Part shown: positions 36,657-44,432 of the stretch, piece by piece | How positions within the stretch are numbered: the first letter of the stretch is position 1 | How the letters are laid out: every line of letters begins with the position of its first letter | Source of the DNA: Hyphomicrobiales bacterium | Lineage (GTDB): Bacteria > Pseudomonadota > Alphaproteobacteria > Rhizobiales > Rhizobiaceae | Assembly (NCBI GenBank): GCA_900469965.1 | Contig: UBZP01000014.1 | Span: forward strand, 201,154 to 265,153 | Length of the DNA: 64,000 nt | Reading direction: 5' to 3' | Translations under genes and position numbers: made by a program | Notes under the pieces: generated by a model | Database searches by the model: none | What the model was told of the DNA's origin: nothing | Seen by the model: only the letters and a program-made list of their open reading frames with translations

Positions 36657-38015
36657 TCACTCGGCCTTCAGGAACGCGCCGACTTCCAAAAGCACGAACT
36701 CGTTGTCGTCGGCCTTGTCGAGCGAACGGCCGGCCGAGAACGGCAGGTTGTTGTCGTTGCCGACGACGATATGGGTCTCGTCGACCCGGTCGACGTTCTC
36801 GATCGTGACGAACGGCATGTCGTAGAAGCCGTCGCCCCCGCCCTGGCGCTTCCTGTTGTCGGGGTCGGCGATCTTGAGCAGGTCGATATAGCCGATCTTG
36901 CGCACGGCCTTGCCGACGTTGTCGTCGGTCATCGCGATCTTGTAGATGCGTTTGACCTTCGAGGCGACGGCGAAGCAGTCGGGCTTCGGATCCTTCGGGT
37001 CGGCGCAGGCCTTGTCGGCGGTGCCGGCGCCGTTGTCGCGCTCGATCACCAGCGCCGTCGTCTCGTCCAGCATGTTGAAGTCGCCGATCGCCTCGCCGCC
37101 TTCGGCCAGCGGATAGAGCCAGCTGCGGCCGGTCCAGGCCTTGGTGGCGACCTCGAGCTCGATGATGCGTAGCGCCGGCCGGCCGTCTGCCTGCTCGACG
37201 CTCTCGTTGTCGGTCCAGATCGGGCCTTCCAGCAGGCCATAGAGCTTCGAGCCGTCCTTCGACATCGCCAGCCCCTCGTAGCCGCCGGAGCGCTTGAGGT
37301 TGAAGGCCGGCATCTTCTTCGACGGGTCGGCCTGGACGGTGAGCGTCGGATTGTCCGGCGACGTCACCGGCTTGCCGTCGACGGCCGTGGCGATCACGTC
37401 GGTGAGCCTGCCGTCGAGGTCGAACTTCAGGATGTAGGGGCCGAATTCCTCGCCGATCCAGAAGCCGTCGGAGACCGGCTGGATCGATTCCACGTCGAAA
37501 TCGCCGCCGGTGAGGTAGCGGGCCTCGGAGCCCTCCATGACGATCGGGAAGGGCGCCTTCCTGTCCGGGTCGGAGAGGAAGACGGTCTTCACCGGTTCCA
37601 GCGTGCCCTTGTCCCAGTCGAGGCGGATGTTGTGGATCATCAGCATGGCGTCGGTGGAGTTCAGCTTGTTGCCGAAGCCGTTGTCCGACAGCGACCAGAA
37701 GGTGCCGTCCGCCATCGCCTTGATGCCGGAAAAGCCCTGCATCGGCTGGCCGTCGAAGGGCAGCGCCAGGCCGGTCGCGCGCACGCCGTCCTTGCCCATG
37801 ACGCTGCCCGGCGCCTCGGCGCGCTTGCGGTCGGCGGTGGAGAACTTGCCGGACGTCCTCAGGTAGTCGGCCGCGTTGGCCGGGGCGGCAATGATCGTGT
37901 TGGCCGGCAGGATCGCGTGCGCCTTCAGCGTGGCCGGAAATGCCTTCTCTTCGGCGAAGGCGGCGCCCGCCATCAGAAGCGAAAGGGCGGCGGTGGTCAG
38001 CAAGGTTCTGGTCAT
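36657..38015 (-). CDS. Exported esterase-like activity of phytase (phytase-like domain) protein
   Basis: 452 residues with an N-terminal Sec signal (MTRTLLTTAALSLLMAGAAFA, cleavage after AFA). The mature protein is a beta-propeller-like domain with repeated D-G stretches: MQGFSGIKAMADGTFWSLSDNGFG, GGDFDVESIQPVSDGFWIGEEFGPYI, SGGYEGLAMSKDGSKLYGLLEGP. This is the family named esterase-like activity of phytase, found next to alkaline phosphatases and phytases in other bacteria. Many Asp residues suggest Ca binding. The substrate is unknown. Located downstream of and convergent with the polyphosphate genes. Confidence 0.85.
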   Translation of the reverse strand: MTRTLLTTAALSLLMAGAAFAEEKAFPATLKAHAILPANTIIAAPANAADYLRTSGKFSTADRKRAEAPGSVMGKDGVRATGLALPFDGQPMQGFSGIKAMADGTFWSLSDNGFGNKLNSTDAMLMIHNIRLDWDKGTLEPVKTVFLSDPDRKAPFPIVMEGSEARYLTGGDFDVESIQPVSDGFWIGEEFGPYILKFDLDGRLTDVIATAVDGKPVTSPDNPTLTVQADPSKKMPAFNLKRSGGYEGLAMSKDGSKLYGLLEGPIWTDNESVEQADGRPALRIIELEVATKAWTGRSWLYPLAEGGEAIGDFNMLDETTALVIERDNGAGTADKACADPKDPKPDCFAVASKVKRIYKIAMTDDNVGKAVRKIGYIDLLKIADPDNRKRQGGGDGFYDMPFVTIENVDRVDETHIVVGNDNNLPFSAGRSLDKADDNEFVLLEVGAFLKAE

Positions 38016-38183
38016 GAAACATCCCCCGTGGGTTGGATTGCGTGCAACCCGATAGGAGCGGCGGATGAAGGCGGCTTGACGCTTCGTTGAAGCTTTCATG
38101 ACCGTCCACAGCGGCAGGGGCGCGCCGCGTGCGCGAAAGGGGATCCGGTGACGTCAGGGGCTTGCGGGCCGGCGGGCTGCGCT

Positions 38184-38684
38184 TCACTCGGCCGCAGAGG
38201 CCGCCCAGCGGTATTGCGCGTCGGTCTGCACCGCGCCCGGCCGGACCGCGCGGATGCGCTTCAGCGCCGCCTCCGGCGCCTCGCCGCGCTCGACCAGCAG
38301 CCTGAGCGCCACCATGCCGGCCCGGCCGTGGCCGCCATGGCAGTGGACGAGCACCGCGCCGCCCTCGTCGAGGATCTCGTGCAGCTGCGCCGAAAGGCCC
38401 GGCCATTCGACCAGCCCGCCGCCGGTCGGGCCGCCGAAATCGCGGATGGGAAAATGGAACCAGCCGATGCGGCGGGCCGCGAGCCTGAGCCCGAGGTCCT
38501 CGCAGCCGCGCGCCACCATCTCGCTGCGGTCGGTCATCGAGACGACCGTATGCGCCCCCCAGTCGGAGATCGCCTGCAGGTCGCTGTCATAGGCATCGTT
38601 GCGGCCGGGGATGCGGCTGATGCCGATCCGTCCGCCGCCCGCAAGCGTGACCGTCGCGATCCTGAAGGGTTCCAGCGTGTCCAT
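38184..38684 (-). CDS. Dual-specificity/tyrosine phosphatase-like protein
   Basis: 166 residues with a cysteine phosphatase active site HC-x5-R: C115 and R121 in VHCHGGHGRAG. The general-acid Asp is likely D82 in FPIRDFGG. N-terminal FRIATVTLAGGGRIGISRIPG resembles the phosphatase of bacterial cyclin-like kinase-associated (KAP-type) proteins. Soluble, no signal peptide. The target could be a protein, lipid or inositol phosphate. It is on the same strand as the phytase-like gene, upstream of it. Confidence 0.83.
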   Translation of the reverse strand: MDTLEPFRIATVTLAGGGRIGISRIPGRNDAYDSDLQAISDWGAHTVVSMTDRSEMVARGCEDLGLRLAARRIGWFHFPIRDFGGPTGGGLVEWPGLSAQLHEILDEGGAVLVHCHGGHGRAGMVALRLLVERGEAPEAALKRIRAVRPGAVQTDAQYRWAASAAE

Positions 38685-38990
38685 GGCGGCATTCTATGCC
38701 CGGGGCCGGATAAATTCATCCCCCTTCGCCTACGCCCATCGGCCGGTGACCGGCGCGGGGGGCGGAACCTGCGCCATTTCGGGCCGGCCGTTGCCTGGCG
38801 GAAGGCGCCTGCCGGACGGGAGGTGGAATATTGTGGGACATTCGCCCTTCCGACACGTGTCATCGGGCTGTCCTGCTTGATTTTCTATTTAAGCTTGTTC
38901 AACTATATCTCGAATTCCAGACAGTCCGCCCGTGCCGGAGAGGCATCGGCGGCGTTTTTTTTGAAACAGGTCGCGTAGGGGGCAATATAC
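38685..38990. promoter_or_regulatory. Upstream region of the second RTX gene
   Basis: A 306-base gap. Its last 110 bases are AT-rich (ATTTTCTATTTAAGC and a T-run at about 38954). TGAAACAG at 38962 and TCGCGTA at 38971 are the same short words found upstream of the first RTX gene. A plausible GTG start follows at 38991. I see no gene here. Confidence 0.45.
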
Positions 38991-40133
38991 GTGGGCACCA
39001 TTACTTCGAATATCAGCAGGACGCTCAACGGTTCGACGAAGTTCACCGTGGGTACGGAGACCTACCAGTGGTTCAACCGAGCGTTGGACTACCTGGACGT
39101 GACGGCATCCGGTGGCACGGTCCGCACGGCGACGCTCACCTTCAGCGGTGAGGCGTGGACGGCGGGCATCCTGCGCTTTACCGGAAGCACCAGGGCGGTC
39201 ATCAACGACACGACGACCGGCACGACGGACGAGGACCGCGTCTTCATCCAGTACATTTCGACGACCAATTCGGCCGAGAACGTCATCACCTTGAAGAACG
39301 CCGAAGTGGATATCATCTACGGCGGCGGCATCGAGAAGGTCACGATCGGCTATTGGGTCAGCCACCTCAACCTCAACCGCGGCGACGACGAGGTTTCGTT
39401 GGTGGGCACGGGCGAGGCCGGCGACATCAGCCTCGGGCGCGGCAACGACATCCTGAAGACGGCCAGCGGCTGGATCGGCACCGTCAGCGCCGCACAGGGC
39501 ATGGACAAGGTCTATCTCGGCAAGGGCGGCGCCGACTATATCAACCTCGGCAAGGACGCCGACTGGATCAAGGTCGCGCTGCTCGCCGACAAGACCCAGC
39601 AGGTGGTTCTGAACGGCGGCGAGGGTATCGACGAATCGACGGGCAAGGATTCCGACAGCATCGTCTTCGCCTCCTTCACCAGTGCCCTGACCATCGACCT
39701 GAACGGCCAGTACGCCGTGAAGACGGGAAACGGCGACTTCCATATCCGCAATTTCGAAAACGCCATGGGCGGGGCGGGCAAGGACAAGCTCATCGCCAGT
39801 GACGACGCCAACATCTTCTCGGGGGACGACGGCGCCGACACCTTCGTCTTCAAGAGCCGGACGGCTGCCAATGGCGACAAGATCCTCGACTTCAGCCAGG
39901 CGGAGAAGGACCGGATCGACCTCTCCGTCATCGACGCCAGCACGTCGTCAGGCGGCCAGGCCTTCGTCTTCATCGGCAAGGCGGGCTTCCACGACAAGGC
40001 GGGCGAGCTGCGCTACGAGGTGAAGTCGGGCGACACCCGCATCCAGGGCGACGTCAACGGCGACGGCGTTGCCGACTTCACCATCACCATCGACGCGAGC
40101 CTCACCCTCAAGTCGGGCGATTTCCTTCTGTGA
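38991..40133 (+). CDS. Second RTX calcium-binding protein, predicted type I secretion substrate
   Basis: 380 residues from a GTG start, no N-terminal signal peptide. Residues 1-120 are Thr/Ser-rich and beta-type with no recognised family. Residues 130-280 have irregular Gly/Asp-rich beta-roll repeats (LGRGNDILKTAS, LGKGGADYINLGKDAD, GGAGKDKLIASDD). The last 100 residues (from DTFVFKSR) match the end of the large RTX protein at 13100: DRIDLSVIDAS, QAFVFIGKAGF, AGELRYEVKSGDT, GDVNGDGVADF and the final GDFLL. That module is the probable secretion signal. No ABC exporter or membrane fusion protein is in the window. Confidence 0.82.
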   Translation: MGTITSNISRTLNGSTKFTVGTETYQWFNRALDYLDVTASGGTVRTATLTFSGEAWTAGILRFTGSTRAVINDTTTGTTDEDRVFIQYISTTNSAENVITLKNAEVDIIYGGGIEKVTIGYWVSHLNLNRGDDEVSLVGTGEAGDISLGRGNDILKTASGWIGTVSAAQGMDKVYLGKGGADYINLGKDADWIKVALLADKTQQVVLNGGEGIDESTGKDSDSIVFASFTSALTIDLNGQYAVKTGNGDFHIRNFENAMGGAGKDKLIASDDANIFSGDDGADTFVFKSRTAANGDKILDFSQAEKDRIDLSVIDASTSSGGQAFVFIGKAGFHDKAGELRYEVKSGDTRIQGDVNGDGVADFTITIDASLTLKSGDFLL

Positions 40134-40175
40134 CGACGGGGGGAGGCGGCAGATCCGCCTTCCCTTGACGTGCGG

Positions 40176-40195
40176 CGCGAACCTTCGGGTTCGCG
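40176..40195 (+). terminator. TTCG-capped hairpin after the second RTX gene
   Basis: A perfect 8-bp stem, CGCGAACC / GGTTCGCG, with the very stable TTCG tetraloop lies 43 bases past the stop. No T-run follows, so it may protect the mRNA 3' end rather than terminate. Confidence 0.5.
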
Positions 40196-40219
40196 TCCCG
40201 CGCCTCGAGTCCTGGTCTT

Positions 40220-40266
40220 GCAGCATGTCGCGCAAGACCGCCACGCACGTTTGGCGACATGCTCTC
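40220..40266. repeat. Degenerate rhizobial-type intergenic palindromic repeat
   Basis: Perfect arms GCATGTCGC (40223-40231) and GCGACATGC (40254-40262) flank CAAGACCGCCACGCACG and a few T. The order GCATGTCG, CAA-ACCGC, GCAC, TTT-GCG, CGACATGC matches from memory an abundant intergenic palindrome family of Rhizobiaceae (RIME-like). It sits at the boundary between the RTX gene and rnd. Confidence 0.5.
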
Positions 40267-41417
40267 TAGAGCGCGACGGCCTCGATCTTCTTGTTGACGA
40301 AGCGCAGGCCCACCTTGCCGCCGATCAGGTCGAGGGCGACGTCGCCGAACAGTTCCCGCCGCCAGCCGTGCAGCGCGGGAACGTCGGCGCCTTCGCCGTC
40401 GATCGCGATCTTCTCCAGGTCGTCGCTGTTGGCGATGATCTTGGCGGCGACGCCCTCCTTCTCGGAGACGAGCTTCAGCAGGACCTTGAGCATCTCGCTC
40501 GCGGCGGCGGCACCTTCCGGCACGTGCTGCTGGCGCGGCAGCTTCGGCAGGTCGGTCTTCGGCGTGTCGAGCGCTTCCCTGATTGCCTCGAGCAAGGCGG
40601 CGCCCGACTGCGAGCGCTCCCAGCCCTTGGGGATCGTGCGAAGCCGTCCGAGCGCCTCGGCGTCGGCCGGCTGCTGCTGGGCGATCTCGTAGATCGTGTC
40701 GTCCTTGAGGATGCGCGAACGCGGCACGTTGCGCGCGCGCGCCTCGCGCTCGCGCCAGGCCGCGACCTTTTGCAGGACAATGAGTTCCAGCGGTTTCTTC
40801 ACCCGCATCTTCAGCCGCTTCCAGGCGTCGTCGGGATGGATGTCGTAGGTGCCGGGCGCTTCCAGGACGGCCATCTCCTCGGTCACCCACAGGCTGCGGC
40901 CTTCCTGTTCCAGCCTGGCCTTCAGGAACTGGTAGACGTCGCGCAGGTGGGTGACGTCGGCGAGCGCATATTCCAGCTGCTTGTCCGTCAGCGGCCGGCG
41001 GCTCCAGTCGGTGAAGCGCGACGACTTGTCGATCTGCACGCCCTTCGTCTTCTGCACGAGCTGGTCGTAGGAGACGCTGTCGCCGAAGCCGCAGACCATG
41101 GCGGCGACCTGGGTGTCGAAGATCGGGTGCGGGATCAGCTTGCCGAGATTGTAGATGATCTCGAGATCCTGCCGGGCGGCATGGAACACCTTGACCACGC
41201 CGGTGTCGGCCATCAGCGCGAAGAACGGCGCAAGGTCGATGCCCTTGGCCATCGGGTCGACGATCACCGCCGTCTCCGGGCCGGCCATCTGGATCAGGCA
41301 GAGCTCCGGCCAGAAGGTGGTCTCGCGCAGGAATTCGGTGTCGATGGTCAGGTAGTCGGACTTGGCGAGCAGCGCACAGGCTTCGGCCAGGGCTGCGGTT
41401 GTTTCGATGATCTGCAT
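40266..41417 (-). CDS. rnd: Ribonuclease D
   Basis: 3'-5' exoribonuclease that trims tRNA precursors; 383 residues. DEDD-y motifs: Exo I LTIDTEFLRE (Asp and Glu), Exo II VFHAARQDLEIIY (Asp), Exo III YALADVTHLRDVY (Tyr and Asp). Two HRDC domains follow (about 205-380), contributing RNA binding. ATG at 41417 is used; the TTG immediately before would add one residue. rnd is usually close to aspS in these bacteria, and here about 6.5 kb of accessory genes intervenes. Confidence 0.95.
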   Translation of the reverse strand: MQIIETTAALAEACALLAKSDYLTIDTEFLRETTFWPELCLIQMAGPETAVIVDPMAKGIDLAPFFALMADTGVVKVFHAARQDLEIIYNLGKLIPHPIFDTQVAAMVCGFGDSVSYDQLVQKTKGVQIDKSSRFTDWSRRPLTDKQLEYALADVTHLRDVYQFLKARLEQEGRSLWVTEEMAVLEAPGTYDIHPDDAWKRLKMRVKKPLELIVLQKVAAWREREARARNVPRSRILKDDTIYEIAQQQPADAEALGRLRTIPKGWERSQSGAALLEAIREALDTPKTDLPKLPRQQHVPEGAAAASEMLKVLLKLVSEKEGVAAKIIANSDDLEKIAIDGEGADVPALHGWRRELFGDVALDLIGGKVGLRFVNKKIEAVAL

Positions 41418-41505
41418 CAATCTGCTCGGGCGACGGCTGGTTTCAAAAGATCAGATGATTTACCCGCTCCACCATTTCGCCACAATCAAAAACTGCCGAG
41501 GCCAC

Positions 41506-42903
41506 TCAGGTTACCGTAACGTAGCTGCTCATTCCGGTCTTCTGGTGCTCGATGATGTGGCAATGAAGCATCCACGCGCCGGGATTGTCGGCGACGAGGG
41601 CAAGGTCGGCGGTCTCGTCAGGTTGCAGCAGGATCGTGTCGGTGGCGTGGCCGAGCAGCCGCGGCTGGTTCGAGGCGACGATGTGGAAGCTCATCCCGTG
41701 CAGGTGGATCGGATGCGCGTGCGGGGTGCGGTTGGCGACGCGGAAGACGTAGCTCTTCCCGAGCTTCAGCTCGGCGAGCGGCGCCACGCCGTCCGCCGTG
41801 TCGCCCGGCCAGGCGACGCGGTTGATCGCCCAGAACGTGTAGCCGAGCGAGCCGCAGATGCTCTCCCGCGCGCCATGCTCGGCCGTGGCGGTGAATTCCA
41901 ACGGGATGATCTCGGCGGCCTTCAGGTCGGCGACCGGGATCGGGTTTGCGGGCAGCGCGCCGACATCCCGCAGCGAGCGCTTCTTATCCGCGCCCACCGC
42001 GCGGAATCGCGCGACGGTCCAGGGCGCGCTGCCCTTGACGTTGGAGAGCGTCGCGACCATGCCTTCGGACGCCGGCATCCGCAGCACGATGTCCATCCGC
42101 TGACCGGGGCCGACGTCGCAGAGATCCAGCGGGAAGGGGGCTGCCAGCGGATTGCCGTCGAGCGCTATGACCATCGCGCCGGCGCCTTCCAGCCCCAGCC
42201 GGTAGACCCGCGTCACGTCGGTCGCCGCGATCCGCACCCGCACCAGCCCGCCGGCCGGCGCGTCATAGACGGGCTCGCTTTGCCAGTTGGTGGTGCGCAC
42301 CGTGCCGAAGGTGCCGCTGCGGGCGGCGTCGCGCGGCTTGAACGGGGCGATGAACTGCCCGTCGCCGCCGAGCCGGAAGTCGCGCAGGTTGAGCACGATC
42401 TCCGCGTCGAACACCGGATCGGCCGGGTCCTCGACGACGAGGACGCCGGTCAGCCCGCGGCCCATCTGCGTCAGCGTGTTGCAATGGGGGTGATACCAGA
42501 AGGTGCCGGCGTCGGGTGGGGTGAAGCGATAGTCGAAGCTGTCGCCGGGATAGACATAGGGCTGGGTCATCTCCGGAACGCCATCCATGGCGTTTGCGAT
42601 CCGAAGCCCGTGCCAGTGCACGGTGGTCGGTTCCTGCAGGCGGTTGACGAGCCGTGCCGCGAATTCCTCGCCCTTGCGCATCCGCAGCACCGGCGGCACG
42701 CCGTCGCCGGCCCCGCCGAGCCCGTAGGTCATCACCGCGCCGGTCGGGCGTCCGGCGGCGAGCAGGGCGCTGCCCTCGTGCGCGACGAGTTCGGCCGGCG
42801 CGCCGGCGAACGCACGCCGCGCCGCCGGCAGCGCCAGCCCGGTGCCGTAGGCGGTGGCCGCGATCGAGCAACCCTTGAGAAGCGTGCGTCGGCTGATCGG
42901 CAT
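41506..42903 (-). CDS. Multicopper oxidase family protein, Tat-exported
   Basis: 465 residues with a twin-arginine signal (SRRTLLKG) and hydrophobic stretch, thus a periplasmic enzyme. Four copper-binding segments are complete: HWHG (96-99), WYHPHC (137-141), HPIHLHG (about 397-403) and HCHIIEHQKTGM (about 447-458), the last containing the type 1 Cys and axial Met. Three cupredoxin domains are expected. Such enzymes oxidise Cu(I), metals or phenols using oxygen; no methionine-rich copper region is evident. A single gene, convergent with nothing and followed by rnd on the same strand. Confidence 0.92.
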   Translation of the reverse strand: MPISRRTLLKGCSIAATAYGTGLALPAARRAFAGAPAELVAHEGSALLAAGRPTGAVMTYGLGGAGDGVPPVLRMRKGEEFAARLVNRLQEPTTVHWHGLRIANAMDGVPEMTQPYVYPGDSFDYRFTPPDAGTFWYHPHCNTLTQMGRGLTGVLVVEDPADPVFDAEIVLNLRDFRLGGDGQFIAPFKPRDAARSGTFGTVRTTNWQSEPVYDAPAGGLVRVRIAATDVTRVYRLGLEGAGAMVIALDGNPLAAPFPLDLCDVGPGQRMDIVLRMPASEGMVATLSNVKGSAPWTVARFRAVGADKKRSLRDVGALPANPIPVADLKAAEIIPLEFTATAEHGARESICGSLGYTFWAINRVAWPGDTADGVAPLAELKLGKSYVFRVANRTPHAHPIHLHGMSFHIVASNQPRLLGHATDTILLQPDETADLALVADNPGAWMLHCHIIEHQKTGMSSYVTVT

Positions 42904-42987
42904 GTGCAGGTCCCGGTCTGGTGAGGCTGCCCCTGCATAATCCTGATCGGCGCACTCATCAATGCGGCAGATGGCCTCCGCCGTCGC

Positions 42988-44226
42988 TCACCGGCCCCGG
43001 CCGTTCCGCTCCTCGCCGGCGAGCTTGTTGAAGAAGGCCGAGGTGCGCAAGAGGTTGCGGAAGCGTCCGTGCCGCTGTTCGGCCGGCACCCCCGGCCGCG
43101 CGCTCATGCGCAGCCCGGTATAGGCCATGAAGATGACCATGATCACGGCGGTGTAGATGAACAGCGCGTCCGGTCCGAAGAAGTCGAGCAGCACCGAGGC
43201 GAACAGCGGCCCGATGATCGCGCCGATCGACCAGAAGAACAGCATGCCGGCGGAGACCAGCGCATGTTCGCCGTCGCCCGCATGGTCGTTGGCGTGCGCC
43301 GAACAGAGCGAATAGAGCGGCATGGCAAACGCGCCGAAGACGAAGATGCCGGCCATGTTCATCCATTCGTCGCCGCCGGCGAAGATCGCCAGGAACAGGG
43401 CTGCGAGCGTGGCGCCGAGCGTCGCGACGAGGATGATCACGCGCCGGTCGAGCTTGTCCGAATAGAGGCCGAGCGGATATTGCAGCACCACGCCGCCGAT
43501 GATGCCGGCGCTCATGAAGCTCGCGATCTCGGTCACCGACAGCCCGATCTCTTCGCCGTAGATCGGCCCGAGCGAGCGGAAGGCGGCATTGGTGAGCCCG
43601 ACGACGATGCAGCCGATCGTCGCCAGCGGCGAGATGTTCCAGAGCTTCCTGACGTCGAAGCGGATCGCCTCGGGCGCCATCGGCGCGGAGCGGTCGGCAA
43701 GCGAGATCGGCACGAGCGACAGGGTTAGCGCCATCGAGACGATCGCAAACAGCTGGAAACCGCCGATGCCGACGCCGGGGATGAGATACTGCGCCGCCGT
43801 CACCGAGCCGAGGTCCACGAGGCGGTAGATGGAGAGCGTGCGCGCCCGGTTGGCGTTGGTGACGCTGGCGTTCAGCCAGCTCTCGACGGTTGCGAACAGG
43901 CTGGCGAAGCAGAGCCCGGCGAGCAGCCGCATGAAGAACCAGAAGGTCGGGTCGATCACCAGGAGCATCGCGATCGCCGAGGCCGAGGCGATCGCCGCCA
44001 TGGCCGAGAACGTCCGGATATGCCCGATCGCCCGCAGCACGCGGGTCACGTAGATGCAGCCGATGGCGAAGCCGATGTTGTAGCCGGCACCGACGAGGCC
44101 GATCAGCGAGGTCGAAAACCCCTCATGCGAGGCGCGCAGCGAGATGAAGGTCCCCTGCAGCCCGTTGCCGCCGATCAGGATGCCGGCGGTGATCAAAAGG
44201 GGAACGAGGGGACGGATGTGGCTCAT
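42988..44226 (-). CDS. MFS transporter (YcaD-like)
   Basis: 412 residues and about twelve hydrophobic segments, the major facilitator fold. It begins PLVPLLITAGILIGGNGLQGTFISLRA and contains the cytoplasmic loops R-rich between helices 2-3 and 8-9 (YSDKLDRRVIILV). NAAFRSLGPIYGEEIGLS and SCNANDHAG-like SAHANDHAGDGEHA are typical of the YcaD group, whose substrates are not known. It lies 84 bases upstream of the multicopper oxidase on the same strand and is divergent from the sulfatase gene. Confidence 0.88.
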   Translation of the reverse strand: MSHIRPLVPLLITAGILIGGNGLQGTFISLRASHEGFSTSLIGLVGAGYNIGFAIGCIYVTRVLRAIGHIRTFSAMAAIASASAIAMLLVIDPTFWFFMRLLAGLCFASLFATVESWLNASVTNANRARTLSIYRLVDLGSVTAAQYLIPGVGIGGFQLFAIVSMALTLSLVPISLADRSAPMAPEAIRFDVRKLWNISPLATIGCIVVGLTNAAFRSLGPIYGEEIGLSVTEIASFMSAGIIGGVVLQYPLGLYSDKLDRRVIILVATLGATLAALFLAIFAGGDEWMNMAGIFVFGAFAMPLYSLCSAHANDHAGDGEHALVSAGMLFFWSIGAIIGPLFASVLLDFFGPDALFIYTAVIMVIFMAYTGLRMSARPGVPAEQRHGRFRNLLRTSAFFNKLAGEERNGRGR

Positions 44227-44384
44227 GCTGCTGCCGGGGAGGGGAATCGGGGGACGCCGCGCAATCGATAGCGATGTCTACAGGCGAAACGGCGCCGGCG
44301 ACAGGAGAATTCCGCCCGGGGAAGAAATAATTGCCGTCCCGCGCGAAGGCGGAGAGGTTCATCAAACGCGGCGACGGACAGAAT

Positions 44385-44400
44385 ATTAGTGTATGCTAAT
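44385..44400. promoter_or_regulatory. Palindrome in the sulfatase/MFS divergent promoter
   Basis: ATTAG-TGTATG-CTAAT, perfect five-base arms in an AT-rich window 33 bases before the sulfatase start. It is a candidate operator or promoter element. Confidence 0.4.
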
Positions 44401-44432
44401 TTTAAGGATGGCTCTGTCCGGGGGATTTCGCC

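Noticed and set aside
40176-40195. Possible tRNA arm (GGTTCG-like)
   Set aside because: Only a single hairpin with a TTCG loop; no cloverleaf around it.
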